Positions 15,613 to 24,535 of a stretch of DNA of 64,000 nt are shown here, piece after piece (the stretch's first letter is position 1; every line of letters begins with the position of its first letter). The stretch comes from Massilia sp. 9096 (lineage in GTDB: Bacteria > Pseudomonadota > Gammaproteobacteria > Burkholderiales > Burkholderiaceae_D), in NCBI RefSeq assembly GCF_000745265.1, contig NZ_JQNN01000001.1:682001-746000 (forward strand), written 5' to 3'. A program made the translations under genes and the position numbers. The notes under the pieces are model-generated. The model was not told the DNA's origin and searched no databases. It saw only the letters and a program-made list of their open reading frames with translations.

Positions 15613-16900
15613 CCTCGCTCGGCGTCACGGCGCGCGCCGCGTTGCCCCAGCTGGCGCGCACGTAGCTGATGACGGCGGCGGCCTCTTCGTCGTCGAGCAG
15701 CGTGCTGAATGGCGGCATGCCATAGGGGCGCGGATTGCCGGCGGTGGCCGGCGCGAAGCCGCCGTTCAGGACAATGCGGATGGCGTTGACCGGTTCCGCC
15801 GCGCTCACGACGCGGTTGCCGGCCAGCGGCGGATAGATCGTCTGGCCGTCGCCCTCGACGCCGCCGCCGTCCTTGCCGTGGCAGTCGGCGCAGTGCCGGG
15901 CATACAGCCGTTCGCCACCCTTCATGAGCGCATCCGGCGCGGCGGCGGCCGGCGCGGTTGCCGCGTGCCGGCCGGGCGGCGCCGGCAGCGATCTCAGGTA
16001 GACGGCGATGGCCCGCAGGTCGGGCTCGGAAAGGTGCTGCAGGCTTTGCCCGACCACCTCGGCCATCGGTCCGAACACGGCATGCCGGGGCGCGACGCCG
16101 CTGCGCAGCAGCTGGACCAGGTCGGCCTCGATCCATTGGTCCGGGCCGGCTGGGCCGCCAGTGGTCAAGGCCGGCGCATACCAGCCGCTGCCGGCCATCA
16201 GGCCGCCATCCAGGACAGCGCTGGACGCGCCCATGGCGTTGCGCGCGCTGTGGCAAGCGCCGCAATGGCCCAGGCCCTCGACCAGGTAGGCGCCGCGGTT
16301 CCACACGTCCGCGCGCGCGGGCGCGGGCGCCGAAGTGGGCGACAGCGCGGGCGCATACACGCCGGGCGTGAAGTACAGCAGGCGCCAGGCGGCCAGCGCC
16401 GCCTGCAGCTTGTAGGGAAAGCCGAGCGCGTGCGGCGCGTTCGGCCGGCGCACGGATTTCAAACTGCGCAGGTAGGCGAACAGCGCGTCGCTGTCTGCGC
16501 GCGTGACCCGCGTGTAATTCGGGTAGGGGAAGGCCGGGTACAGCAGGCGCCCGCCCGGCGCGATGCCGTTGTGCAGCGCATTCCAGAAGTCGTCCGCGCT
16601 CCAGGCGCCGATGCCGGTGGCGCGGTCGGGCGTGATGTTGGGCGCGACCAGGCGTCCGAACGGCGTGTCCAGGGCGCGCCCGCCGGCATAGGCTGCACCG
16701 CCGCGCGCCGTGTGGCAGCCCACGCAGCCGCCGGCGCGCGCGAGGTAGGCGCCGCGTGCGATGTTGTCCGGCGTGGCTGCCCAGTCGGCGCGCGAGCTGG
16801 ACGGGATCATTTGCATGCGCGGCCAGGCCAGCGCGATCGCCCCGGCCGCACAGGCCGTCGCCGCCAGCAGCGCCAGCCGGGCCATGCGCGCCATGCTCAT
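15581..16900 (-). CDS. Tri-haem cytochrome c, dehydrogenase-subunit type, without an adjacent dehydrogenase
   Basis: About 439 residues. A signal/anchor (LALLAATACAAGAIALAW) is followed by three haem-binding sites: CVGCH near residue 60, CGACH near 215 and CADCH near 335. This arrangement is that of the cytochrome subunits of membrane alcohol, gluconate or sorbitol dehydrogenases, which pass electrons to ubiquinone or oxidase. Features such as PNITPDRATGIGAWSADDF and the repeated HCGACHSARN-type segment are typical. No dehydrogenase flavoprotein or quinoprotein is beside it, unlike the second copy at 26321. The ATG at 16900 overlaps the TGA of the preceding cytochrome gene and follows GGAGGG, so the two are translationally coupled. 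Confidence 0.88.
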   Translation of the reverse strand: MSMARMARLALLAATACAAGAIALAWPRMQMIPSSSRADWAATPDNIARGAYLARAGGCVGCHTARGGAAYAGGRALDTPFGRLVAPNITPDRATGIGAWSADDFWNALHNGIAPGGRLLYPAFPYPNYTRVTRADSDALFAYLRSLKSVRRPNAPHALGFPYKLQAALAAWRLLYFTPGVYAPALSPTSAPAPARADVWNRGAYLVEGLGHCGACHSARNAMGASSAVLDGGLMAGSGWYAPALTTGGPAGPDQWIEADLVQLLRSGVAPRHAVFGPMAEVVGQSLQHLSEPDLRAIAVYLRSLPAPPGRHAATAPAAAAPDALMKGGERLYARHCADCHGKDGGGVEGDGQTIYPPLAGNRVVSAAEPVNAIRIVLNGGFAPATAGNPRPYGMPPFSTLLDDEEAAAVISYVRASWGNAARAVTPSEVNANRAVPPD

Positions 16901-17637
16901 GCGCCCTCCGCCACGCTGCCGCAGGCCAGCGGCAAGGGCCGCCCCACTGTCGGCGCCGGGGTTGGATCCGCCGGCTGCGGTTCGCTCGCCAGCCATGCCG
17001 AGATCGCGCTCACGTCCGACAGGCTCAGGCGAGTGGCGATCTGCGCCATGCAATCGGGCGCCTGGGCGCGGCGCGTGCCGTTGCGCCAGGCGCCGAACTG
17101 GGCGTTGATGTAGTCGCGCGGCAGGCCAACCAGGCCGGGCACCGCGGGCAGGGCGCCGCTCAGGCGTTCGCCGTGGCAGGCGATGCAGGCCGGCACACGC
17201 AGCGCCGGGTCGCCGCGCGTGACCAGCTGGCGCCCGCGCGCCAGCTCGCCAGTAGGCAGGCCGGCGCGCTCCAGCACCGGGCTCGGGAGGTGCTGGGCGG
17301 CGAACCAGTCGGCGATTTCGTGCAGGTAGTCATCGGACAGCGGCGTCACCATCCAGGTCATCAAGGGGTACTGGCGGCGGCCGGCGCGGAAGTTCTGCAG
17401 CTGGTTGTAGAGGTAGCCGGCCGGTTTGCCGGCGATGCGCGGGTAGTAGCGGCGTTCGGCGGTGCCGTTGCCGTGGCAGGACAGGCAGGGCGCCAGGCGC
17501 TGGGCCATGCTGTCGGGGACGCGGCGCAGGTCCGGTTTCGAAGAAATGGACTGCGAAGGCGCGGCCCGTGGAGCCAGCCCCGCCAGCAGGCAGATGGCAA
17601 GCGAGCAGGCGGCAAGAACGGGGATCGGACCTCGCAT
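16897..17637 (-). CDS. Di-haem cytochrome c4-type protein
   Basis: 246 residues with a signal peptide (VLAACSLAICLLAGLAP). There are two haem motifs, CLSCH near residue 51 and CIACH near 150, each in a class I cytochrome c fold. Met ligands are plausible in YPLMTWMVTPLSDDY and in the C-terminal half. The segment YYPRIAGKPAGYLYNQLQNF is a strong c4/c553 signature. Such proteins carry electrons in the periplasm to terminal oxidases. It overlaps the next gene (tri-haem cytochrome) by an ATGA junction, so the pair probably forms one electron-transfer unit. It follows the PsiE gene by 55 bases. Confidence 0.88.
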   Translation of the reverse strand: MRGPIPVLAACSLAICLLAGLAPRAAPSQSISSKPDLRRVPDSMAQRLAPCLSCHGNGTAERRYYPRIAGKPAGYLYNQLQNFRAGRRQYPLMTWMVTPLSDDYLHEIADWFAAQHLPSPVLERAGLPTGELARGRQLVTRGDPALRVPACIACHGERLSGALPAVPGLVGLPRDYINAQFGAWRNGTRRAQAPDCMAQIATRLSLSDVSAISAWLASEPQPADPTPAPTVGRPLPLACGSVAEGA

Positions 17638-17692
17638 GGCGCTCCAGTGAGTGACGGTCGAGCTCAGCTACGACGCATCATACCGCGTGGTG

Positions 17693-18214
17693 TCAGGCGC
17701 CGGCGCCGCCGTCGTGTTCGCGCACCAGCCGGTACACGATGCCGAGCGCCAGCAGCGCCCCGGCCAGTGCGGCGATCTTGCCGGGGCTGGTGTCGGCGTC
17801 GAGGATGACGAACTTGCGCGCCAGCGCGAGCAGGGCGATCAGGATCACGGTCTTGACCTGGATGATGCTTTCGCGGCGCAGCGCGACCTTGACGATCGAG
17901 TGCTTGAATTCGAGCGCGATCAGGAGCGTCATGATCATGCCGAACACGAGCTGGAAGGCGTCGCTCCGCATCGGATTGAGCGGTTCGTTGATCAGGATCA
18001 GCGCCACGATCTCGACCAGCTCGACGACGGCCACGATGATGACCACGGCGATCACGGCGCTGAGGATCAGCGCGACCAGCTGCTCGAAGCGCTCGTAGAA
18101 GGTCATCACGCGCCAGTAGCGGCGCATCTCCTCGCGCAGGCGGGCACGCGCCGCGCCGGCGAGGTCCGCCTCGGCCTGCTGGAGGCGCGCGCCGATCGGC
18201 TTGTCGTCGTCCAT
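17693..18214 (-). CDS. PsiE-family (phosphate-starvation-inducible) membrane protein
   Basis: 173 residues with four predicted membrane helices (LVALILSAVIAVVIIVAVVE, then FQLVFGMIMTLLIALEF, IIQVKTVILIALLALAR and KIAALAGALLALGIVYR). The FEQLVALIL and EFKHSIVKVALRRESIIQVK stretches match the PsiE family. E. coli psiE is induced by phosphate starvation and cAMP-CRP, but its molecular role is unknown. An N-terminal cytoplasmic helix of about 45 residues precedes the first membrane segment. It sits within a run of cytochrome genes on the same strand, which may be a coincidence of layout. Confidence 0.85.
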   Translation of the reverse strand: MDDDKPIGARLQQAEADLAGAARARLREEMRRYWRVMTFYERFEQLVALILSAVIAVVIIVAVVELVEIVALILINEPLNPMRSDAFQLVFGMIMTLLIALEFKHSIVKVALRRESIIQVKTVILIALLALARKFVILDADTSPGKIAALAGALLALGIVYRLVREHDGGAGA

Positions 18215-18277
18215 CCTTGCTCCCTGGGCTGCAATCAGTGTAGCAGGGTGGCGCGGCGCGGGCGCGCGTATCGGCGG

Positions 18278-18742
18278 CTAGCGCGGCGGCGCGCCAGGCG
18301 CGGAACCGGCGGGCGGCTGGCCGGCAGGTGGCTGGCCGGCCGAGGGCGACTGGAAGGTGCGCAGGTAGGCCAGCAGCGCGGCGATCTGGCGCACGTCGCC
18401 GATGCCCCAGAAGCGCATCGCCGTGCCCGGCACCAGCTTGTCGGGAGCGTGCAGGAAGGCGGCCAGGGTGGTGTCGTTCCAGACGATGCCGGAGGCCTTC
18501 ATGGCAGCCGAATAGCGGAAGTCGGGCGTGGACCCGGCGCGGCGGCCGAACAGGTCGTTGAGCTGCGGCGCGAAGCCGGCGCGGGCGTTGGGGCCGACCT
18601 GGTGGCAGCCGGCGCACTGGGCGAACAGTTTTGCGCCGGTGGCGGCGTCGGTGCCGGAGGGAGAACAGCCGGCCAGCGTCAGGGCAGCCGCGCACAGGGC
18701 GGCCCAGGCTGCGCGGCGTGGAAGCGGGTGAAGCGGGTTCAT
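18278..18742 (-). CDS. Mono-haem cytochrome c lipoprotein
   Basis: About 154 residues from the ATG at 18742. The signal peptide ends in a lipobox, LTLAGCSPSG, so the mature protein is probably lipid-anchored. One haem site, FAQCAGCHQVGP, and the Met ligand in VPGTAMRFWGIGD mark a mitochondrial-like class I cytochrome c (c2/c550 type); LNDLFGRRAGSTPDFRYS is also diagnostic. The last 20 residues hold a short tandem AGQPPAGQPPAG linker. It probably shuttles electrons in the periplasm. An upstream ATG at 18808 would add a non-conserved leader and was rejected. Confidence 0.87.
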   Translation of the reverse strand: MNPLHPLPRRAAWAALCAAALTLAGCSPSGTDAATGAKLFAQCAGCHQVGPNARAGFAPQLNDLFGRRAGSTPDFRYSAAMKASGIVWNDTTLAAFLHAPDKLVPGTAMRFWGIGDVRQIAALLAYLRTFQSPSAGQPPAGQPPAGSAPGAPPR

Positions 18743-18826
18743 GCCGGCATTATAGGCCTGCACGGCGGGGCGCATGCAGGCTCGCGTAGCGGCGCCCGCC
18801 GGCAGCACGCCGGGTCGGCCAGGATT

Positions 18827-19495
18827 TCAGTCCTGCGGCTCGACGCGCCTGCCGGTGCGTTCAGGCGCGGACGCAGGCGCCTGCCCCGGCTGCACCTGTG
18901 TGCGCCAATGGCGATAGATGCGCAGCGCGACGTGGGCGTCGTCGGCCGCGTACAGGATCTGCTTGTCGGAGAGACGCGGCATGGCCCAGTTGGTGGTGGT
19001 GATGCGGCGCGATTTTTGCAGGCGCTGGCCGAAGAAGCGCTCGACCGCGGTCTTCGCGCCCCAGGCATTGCGCTCGCCGCGGCGCAGGGCGGTGGCCAGG
19101 TCGAGCACGTTGGCGGTGTCGATGCCGAGCTTGGTGCGCAGGCGGCGCACATCGTCGCCCAGGCCGAAGCCGACCTTGAGCACGGCCGGCGATTCCAGAA
19201 GAACGCGCAGCGCCGCCAGTGCCGGCGACGCGGCGCCGGCTCCGGCGTCCAGCGCGCCGATCTGGAACAGCCAGGCATGGCGGTCGTCGGCCAGCTGCAC
19301 CAGGTGCGGGCCGGTCGAGACTTCGCCCTTGCGGAAGGTCGGCTTGGATTCGGTATCGAAGCCGATCGCGTCGGCCTGCGCCATGGCGGCCAGCGCCGCG
19401 GCGGCATCCTCGGGCGTGCGCACCATGCGCACCTCGGCCAGGGTCAGGCCCTGGTAGGGCGGCAAGGCGTCGTCCGGCGTCGGCGCGTCGGCCAT
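18827..19495 (-). CDS. 3'-5' exonuclease, RNase D-like DEDDy family
   Basis: 222 residues, consisting of the exonuclease domain alone without the HRDC domains of true RNase D. The three exonuclease motifs are present: Exo I in IGFDTESKPTF (D and E), Exo II near VGFGLGDDVRRL, and Exo III LYAADDAHVALRIY with the Tyr of the DEDDy class. The protein is cytoplasmic and probably degrades or trims RNA or DNA 3' ends with two metal ions. It ends five bases after... the next minus-strand gene is separated by a short gap, ProQ lying just upstream, so proQ and this exonuclease may be co-transcribed, an attractive RNA-metabolism pair. Confidence 0.87.
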   Translation of the reverse strand: MADAPTPDDALPPYQGLTLAEVRMVRTPEDAAAALAAMAQADAIGFDTESKPTFRKGEVSTGPHLVQLADDRHAWLFQIGALDAGAGAASPALAALRVLLESPAVLKVGFGLGDDVRRLRTKLGIDTANVLDLATALRRGERNAWGAKTAVERFFGQRLQKSRRITTTNWAMPRLSDKQILYAADDAHVALRIYRHWRTQVQPGQAPASAPERTGRRVEPQD

Positions 19496-19500
19496 GCGGT

Positions 19501-20091
19501 TTAGCGGCGCGAGAACTTGGATGCCAGCTGCTGCAGCTTGTCCTGGCGCTTGCGTTCGGCTTCGGCCTCGGCGGCGGCGTCGCGCTCGGCCTTCTTGCGG
19601 TCGGCTTCCTTCTTGTAGCGCTCCTGCAGCAGCTCCTTGGCGTGCTGGCGGTGGGTGTCGTTGACTTCGGCGCCGGGATTGCCGTCGAGGTCATAGCGCA
19701 CGGTCGCCTTTTCCATCGCGCGCAGGTAACGCATCGAGCCGGTGTGGATGCCGAGCGCCGCGCGCATGGTCTTGCGGTTCAGGCCGGGCATGCGCGCCAG
19801 CACCTGCTTGTCGATGCCGATCGCCAGCGGCAGGCACTCGCGGAATGCCTTGAACTGCTGCTGCAGCTGCTTGAGCAGGGCGCGCGGCGATTGTGCGTCG
19901 GCGCCGGGGGCCGCGGCGGGTGCGGCTTGCACGGCGGACGTGTCGGCGCCGCCATCGACCTCGCTGTGTGGCTGCTGATCTTGCGGCTGATCTTTCTGCT
20001 GATCTTGCGGCTCGGCGTGCGGCAGGGACTCGCCGGCATCGTTGATTTCAGGAGACTCGGCGACGGAACTGATCGTATTCATTGACTTCAT
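19501..20091 (-). CDS. proQ: ProQ/FinO-family RNA chaperone
   Basis: 196 residues. The core (about 66-150) is the FinO/ProQ RNA-binding domain: LLKQLQQQFKAFRECLPLAI, IDKQVLARMPGLNRKTMRAA, LGIHTGSMRYLRAMEKATVR. It is flanked by a Gln-rich acidic N-terminus with short QDQQ repeats and a basic, coiled-coil Lys/Ala-rich tail. ProQ proteins bind structured RNA 3' ends, including terminator hairpins, and stabilise small RNAs and mRNAs. The gene is followed after five bases by the RNase D-like gene. An alternative start is the ATG at 20082. Upstream, a 610-base intergenic region with a candidate small RNA separates it from rpoD. Confidence 0.9.
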   Translation of the reverse strand: MKSMNTISSVAESPEINDAGESLPHAEPQDQQKDQPQDQQPHSEVDGGADTSAVQAAPAAAPGADAQSPRALLKQLQQQFKAFRECLPLAIGIDKQVLARMPGLNRKTMRAALGIHTGSMRYLRAMEKATVRYDLDGNPGAEVNDTHRQHAKELLQERYKKEADRKKAERDAAAEAEAERKRQDKLQQLASKFSRR

Positions 20092-20358
20092 GGTGAGAAC
20101 GGGAAGCGGAAGGATAGCATGGCAAAGCGGCCATGGGCGGCTCTGCCTTGTAACGTATCATCGTTTGGAACCGTTCTTCCAGGAATTCCTTGCGGAATCG
20201 AAAGGCGCGGCCCCTTGAAGTCGTGTATGATCCGCCCCTTTCCTTGCGTCGGGCTTGCGCCGACGCAGACCGGCCGAGGGGTCGGAGGTGGGCAAATGGA
20301 GCGCGCAACTGGACCGGGAAGTATGCGGATCCGTTATATCGTTTATCCGATATTTTAA

Positions 20359-20388
20359 TTATCACTGAATCTTTCCTTGGTGCATAAT
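20359..20388 (+). promoter_or_regulatory. Candidate sigma-70 promoter of a small RNA
   Basis: TTATCA (20359-20364) and CATAAT (20383-20388) are separated by 18 bases. They match the -35 and -10 consensus at four and five positions. The block is locally AT-rich, as expected of a promoter, and a terminator follows 40 bases later. Confidence 0.4.
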
Positions 20389-20394
20389 ATGCCT

Positions 20395-20454
20395 GTCTCC
20401 TCTATTTCTCCCTTGGAAAATAGATTCAAGCCCGTTGTCTGACGGGCTTTTTTT
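20395..20454 (+). ncRNA. Candidate short RNA ending in an intrinsic terminator
   Basis: A transcript starting about 7 bases after the CATAAT box would be about 60 nt, with a pyrimidine-rich 5' half (CTCCTCTATTTCTCCC) and a Rho-independent terminator as its 3' half. No open frame of interest is inside. It could be a trans-acting small RNA, or a terminated leader that attenuates rpoD. The pyrimidine-rich stretch is complementary in type to Shine-Dalgarno sequences. No homologue was recognised. Confidence 0.35.
20428..20454 (+). terminator. Intrinsic terminator upstream of rpoD
   Basis: An 8-bp stem AAGCCCGT / ACGGGCTT with loop TGTCTG is followed by a run of seven T. It would end any transcript entering from 20395 and separates that transcript from rpoD. 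Confidence 0.75.
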
Positions 20455-20701
20455 CGTTCCGACATGCATAGCCGCGATTTCAACCTCTGCCCGTTCCGCC
20501 CCAGCCCCCGTCCGAGCGCTCCGCCGCCAGGAGCGTCGCCGCTGGAGTCTGGTCGGTGCCGCTTGATTTCCGGCCGGTCCGCCCCTAGTTAGGCCCCTTA
20601 GTTCAGCCTATTACTTATTGCGCCGCATTGGCCTGCCGAGCAGGCCAGGTGGCTTATTGACTTCGCAGGCGCGCACTTCGCCTCGACTGGAGAAAAGTTA
20701 C

Positions 20702-23512
20702 ATGAAAAACACCGCCAAGACTCTGACACTGACAGCGAAGAAGGCGCCGGCGAAAAGCACGGCACAGCTGTCGGTGCCGAAAACCGCGACCTCCTACTTT
20801 CTCGAAACGGAAGCGGCGGCCAAGGTGACGGTGGTCAAGACGCGTTCCCGTCTGGCGTCGCTGAAAGCGGTCCAGGCCGAGCAGGACATGGGCGCGGATG
20901 CCCCGGCCGCCGCGGTCCAGGCCGAGGCGGAGCAACTTCAGTCGGCGGACTTCGACCAGGCCGCCGCCTCGGGCGCCGCCGCTGCCGAGCAATTGGCCGA
21001 AGCGGCCAGCGCCGACGACAGCGCACCCGCAGCCGTTGGCTCGGCCGACCTCGCCGCAGTTGACGCGCCGTCTGCCGCTGCCCCGGCCGTCGCTGCCGTC
21101 GCCGGCGACGACGATTTCATCCCGACGCCCGCAACGCCGGCCGCGCCGCCGGTGATCGTGCGCAAGCGCACCTCGAAGCTGGCTGCGCTGAAAGCCGCCG
21201 CCGAACCGAGCCCGGCCGCAGAACCGGCGCCGGCCGCCGAGCCGGTCGCCGCAGTTGCCGCGCCGGCCGCCAGCGCCTCGGACGCCGCTGCCGCTGCCGC
21301 CGACGCGCCCGCGCGCGTGGTGCGCACCCGCACGCGCCGCGTCGAGCCGGGCGCCACCGCCGCCTTGCAAGGCGCCGCCCCGGCCGCCGGCACCGGCAGC
21401 GTCAGCACCACCACCGACGCCGCCGCGCTGGCCGCGATCGATACTTCCGGCTATCTGCTGCCGCAGGTGAAGGTTCCGGGCCGCCGCGGTCGCAAGCCGA
21501 GCGAGTTCGTCCCCGAGAACGACGAGATCGCCGCGCTGAACGCGGTCGAGCGCGCCGAACTGAAGGCCGCTTCCAAGCTGCGCGAGCGCAAGGCCAAGGG
21601 CATCGCCGGCATCATGGGCACCGAACAGGGCTTCTCGGGCGAGGAACTGGAAAAGCGCCGCACCCAGCTGAAGAACCTGATCAACATGGGCAAGGAGCGC
21701 GGCTACCTGACCCACGCCGAGATCAACGACCACCTGCCGGAAAACATCATCGATCCGGAAGCGATCGAAGGCATCATCGCGACCTTCAACGACATGGGCA
21801 TCGCGGTGTACGAGCGCGCCCCGGAAGCCGAGATGATGCTGCTGTCGGACGCGGTCGTGACCCCGACCAGCGAAGACGAAGTCGAAGCCGCGGCCGCGAC
21901 CGCGCTGTCGACCGTGGACTCCGACTTCGGCCGCACCACCGACCCGGTCCGCATGTACATGCGTGAAATGGGCGCGGTGTCGCTGCTGACGCGCGAAGGC
22001 GAGATCGCCATCGCCAAGCGCATCGAGGACGGCCTGAAGGACATGGTGCAGGCGATCTCGGCCTGCCCGGTGACGATCTCGGAAATCGTCGCGCTGTCTC
22101 ACAAGATCGCCAGCGACGAGCTGAAGATCGATGACGTGGTCGACGGCCTGATCGAGCCGGACGAAGGCGCCGCGCCGGCCGCACCGGTGGCTGCGGCTGC
22201 TTCGGACGACGAGGACGAGGAAGAGATCGAGGAAGAAGAGGAAGAGGGCGTCGAAGGCGGCGGCAGCGCTGCCGCCGGCTACTCGGCCGAGCAGCTTGCC
22301 GCGCTGAAGAAGACCGCGCTGGACAAGTTCGCGATCATCGAGAAGCAGTTCGACAAGATGGGCCATGCGTTCAAGACGCACGGCTACGGCTCGCTGCAGT
22401 ACATCGCGGCCCAGGACATGATCTCGACCCAGCTGCTGGGCATCCGTTTCACCGCCAAGATCGTCGAGAAGCTGTGCGACACGCTGCGCGGCCAGATGGA
22501 CGAGGTGCGTTCGATCGAGCGCGCCGTGCTCGACATCTGCGTGAACCGCTGCGGCATGCCGCGCGCCCACTTCATCAAGGTCTTCCCGGGCAACGAGACG
22601 GACCTGGAATGGGTGCAGCGCGAAGTCGATTGCGCCTACCCGTACTCGGCGGTGCTGTCGCGTAACGCGCCGGCCATCATGGAACTGCAGCGCCGCATGA
22701 TCGACCTGCAGGCGCGCGTGGCCCTGCCGCTGGCCGACCTGCGCAAGATCAACAAGCAGATGGCCGCCGGCGAGAAGCGCGCCCGTACCGCGAAGCGCGA
22801 GATGACCGTGGCCAACCTGCGCCTGGTGATCTCGATCGCCAAGAAGTACATCAACCGCGGCCTGCAATTCCTCGACCTGATCCAGGAAGGCAATATCGGC
22901 CTGTTGAAGGCGGTCGACAAGTTCGAGTACCGCCGCGGCTACAAATTCTCGACCTACGCGACCTGGTGGATCCGCCAGGCGATCACGCGCTCGATCGCCG
23001 ACATGGCGCGCACGATCCGCGTGCCGGTGCACATGATCGAGACCATCAACAAGATGAACCGCATCTCGCGCCAGATCATGCAGGAAACCGGCAGCGAGCC
23101 GGACATGGCGACGCTGGCGACCAAGATGGAGATGCCGGAATCGAAGGTGCGCGAGATCATGAAGATCGCGAAAGAGCCGATTTCGATGGAAACCCCGATG
23201 GGCGAGGACGGCGATTCGCAGCTGGGCGACTTCATCGAGGACAATGCGACCCTGGCCCCGCTGGAAGCGGCGATGCACGCCTCGATGCGCGGCGTGATCA
23301 AGGAAGTGCTGGACTCGCTGACCCCGCGCGAAGCCAAGGTGCTGCGCATGCGCTACGGCGTCGAGATGAGCAACGACCACACGCTGGAAGAAGTCGGCAA
23401 GCAGTTCGACGTCACCCGCGAGCGTATCCGCCAGATCGAAGCCAAGGCGATGAGCAAGCTGCGCCAGCCGTCGCGTTCGGACAAGCTCAAGACCTTCCTG
23501 CAGAACCAGTAA
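20702..23512 (+). CDS. rpoD: Primary sigma factor RpoD (sigma-70) with long Ala-rich extension
   Basis: 936 residues from the ATG at 20702, against 613 in E. coli. From about residue 320, region 1.1 is visible ([20 protein letters not shown]), then region 1.2 ([17 protein letters not shown]), an acidic stretch [17 protein letters not shown] in the non-conserved region, region 2 ([37 protein letters not shown]), region 3 and region 4 with the helix-turn-helix [19 protein letters not shown]. It directs RNA polymerase to housekeeping promoters. The N-terminal 270 residues are low-complexity Ala/Pro with three basic repeats around residues 43-56, 151-164 and 205-215 and a final RRGRK. A canonical terminator follows the stop. 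Confidence 0.97.
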   Translation: MKNTAKTLTLTAKKAPAKSTAQLSVPKTATSYFLETEAAAKVTVVKTRSRLASLKAVQAEQDMGADAPAAAVQAEAEQLQSADFDQAAASGAAAAEQLAEAASADDSAPAAVGSADLAAVDAPSAAAPAVAAVAGDDDFIPTPATPAAPPVIVRKRTSKLAALKAAAEPSPAAEPAPAAEPVAAVAAPAASASDAAAAAADAPARVVRTRTRRVEPGATAALQGAAPAAGTGSVSTTTDAAALAAIDTSGYLLPQVKVPGRRGRKPSEFVPENDEIAALNAVERAELKAASKLRERKAKGIAGIMGTEQGFSGEELEKRRTQLKNLINMGKERGYLTHAEINDHLPENIIDPEAIEGIIATFNDMGIAVYERAPEAEMMLLSDAVVTPTSEDEVEAAAATALSTVDSDFGRTTDPVRMYMREMGAVSLLTREGEIAIAKRIEDGLKDMVQAISACPVTISEIVALSHKIASDELKIDDVVDGLIEPDEGAAPAAPVAAAASDDEDEEEIEEEEEEGVEGGGSAAAGYSAEQLAALKKTALDKFAIIEKQFDKMGHAFKTHGYGSLQYIAAQDMISTQLLGIRFTAKIVEKLCDTLRGQMDEVRSIERAVLDICVNRCGMPRAHFIKVFPGNETDLEWVQREVDCAYPYSAVLSRNAPAIMELQRRMIDLQARVALPLADLRKINKQMAAGEKRARTAKREMTVANLRLVISIAKKYINRGLQFLDLIQEGNIGLLKAVDKFEYRRGYKFSTYATWWIRQAITRSIADMARTIRVPVHMIETINKMNRISRQIMQETGSEPDMATLATKMEMPESKVREIMKIAKEPISMETPMGEDGDSQLGDFIEDNATLAPLEAAMHASMRGVIKEVLDSLTPREAKVLRMRYGVEMSNDHTLEEVGKQFDVTRERIRQIEAKAMSKLRQPSRSDKLKTFLQNQ

Positions 23513-23535
23513 ACGCGTACCGTCCGTACGGCACG

Positions 23536-23562
23536 AAGCCACCCGACCGGGTGGCTTTTTTT
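23536..23562 (+). terminator. rpoD terminator
   Basis: A 9-bp stem AGCCACCCG / CGGGTGGCT with a two-base loop is followed by seven T, 24 bases after the rpoD stop. Confidence 0.88.
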
Positions 23563-23679
23563 ATGCCTGTAAACATCGCTCCGATCAAAGGAGGCGTTGG
23601 TGGTTCACTGTTTTACGCAGGAAATATCTTTGTCAATAGGTGATAACACGCACTTGTTGCGTTGGAACCTTAAATCTTT

Positions 23680-23730
23680 GTTACCGGTTTGTAACTGGTG
23701 CTTTTGACGTTCAGCAATAGCCGTTAGAAT
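23680..23730 (+). promoter_or_regulatory. Candidate promoter and operator of the dehydrogenase operon
   Basis: TTGACG (23704-23709) and TAGAAT (23725-23730) form a possible promoter, although the 15-base spacer is short. Just upstream is an inverted repeat GTTAC-N6-GTAAC (23680-23695), a possible regulator site. The gene starts at 23789. Confidence 0.35.
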
Positions 23731-23788
23731 CCCGCGTTTCACCGCAAGCTTTCCAAGCGGTAACTTGTATTCACAACGGAGATTTGCT

Positions 23789-24517
23789 ATGTCGGATGAT
23801 CAACAATCCCCATCGCGCCGGCGCCTGATCAAGAGCCTGATGTTCGTGCCGATGGGCGCGGGCGCGGTCGGCGCCCTGCATGGCGGCCTGAGCCCAGCCG
23901 GCGCGGCCGCCACCAACGCCCCCGAAGGCAAGCCGGATCCTTACACCCCGGCTTTCTTCAGCGCGGACGAATGGCGCTTCGTCAACGAGGCCTGCGACCG
24001 CCTGATCCCGCACGACCAGCACGGCCCCGGCGCCGTCGAACTCGGCGTGCCCGAGTTCCTCGACCGCCACATGCAGACCCCGTACGCGGCCGGCAGCATC
24101 TGGTACATGCAGGGGCCGTTCCTGGAAGCGCCGGCGGAGTTCGGCTACCAGGGCAAGCTGCCGCTGAAGGACATCATCCGGGTCGGCATCAAGCAGTTCG
24201 ACGCTTACTGCGCCAAGCAATTCGGCGGCAAGCGGTTCGCCGACCTCGACAACAAGCAGCAGGAAACGCTGCTCAAGGATGCCGAAGGCGGCAAGCTCAA
24301 GCTCGACGAGATCTCCTCCAAGCTGTTTTTCAGCAACCTGCTGGCCGAAGTCAAGAACGGTTACTTCGCCGATCCCAAGCACGGCGGCAACAAGGGCATG
24401 GGCTCGTGGAAGATGATCGGCTACCCCGGCATGCGCGCCGATTACCTCGATTGGGTCGAGGTGCGCGACAAGCCGTACCCGATCGGTCCGGTGGACCTGG
24501 CAGGACGCCGCGGATAA
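23789..24517 (+). CDS. Gluconate 2-dehydrogenase subunit 3 family protein
   Basis: 242 residues. The N-terminus SRRRLIKSLMFVPMGAGAVG is a Tat-type signal with three Arg, fitting export of the folded flavoprotein complex by the small subunit. The body matches the subunit 3 family: FFSADEWRFVNEACDRLIP, VPEFLDRHMQTPY and GNKGMGSWKMIGYPGM. The subunit assists maturation and transport of the FAD subunit and is part of the periplasmic complex that oxidises sugars or polyols. The start at 23789 follows an ACGGAGA ribosome-binding site; an in-frame ATG at 23765 lacks one. The FAD subunit gene starts 18 bases after its stop. Confidence 0.9.
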   Translation: MSDDQQSPSRRRLIKSLMFVPMGAGAVGALHGGLSPAGAAATNAPEGKPDPYTPAFFSADEWRFVNEACDRLIPHDQHGPGAVELGVPEFLDRHMQTPYAAGSIWYMQGPFLEAPAEFGYQGKLPLKDIIRVGIKQFDAYCAKQFGGKRFADLDNKQQETLLKDAEGGKLKLDEISSKLFFSNLLAEVKNGYFADPKHGGNKGMGSWKMIGYPGMRADYLDWVEVRDKPYPIGPVDLAGRRG

Positions 24518-24535
24518 ACGACAAACAGGAACAAC

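Larger units (their letters stand above)
20092..20701. other. Intergenic region between proQ and rpoD
   Basis: 610 bases without a convincing protein gene. It holds the proQ leader on the minus strand, a candidate promoter plus terminator enclosing a possible small RNA (20359-20454), and the rpoD leader with a perfect GGCCTGC/GCAGGCC hairpin near 20630-20647. The rpoD ribosome-binding site GGAG lies about 10 bases before its ATG. Confidence 0.7.

Noticed and set aside
20654..23542. Long minus-strand open frame opposite rpoD
   Set aside because: No domain and shadow-type composition, while rpoD is clearly the real gene.
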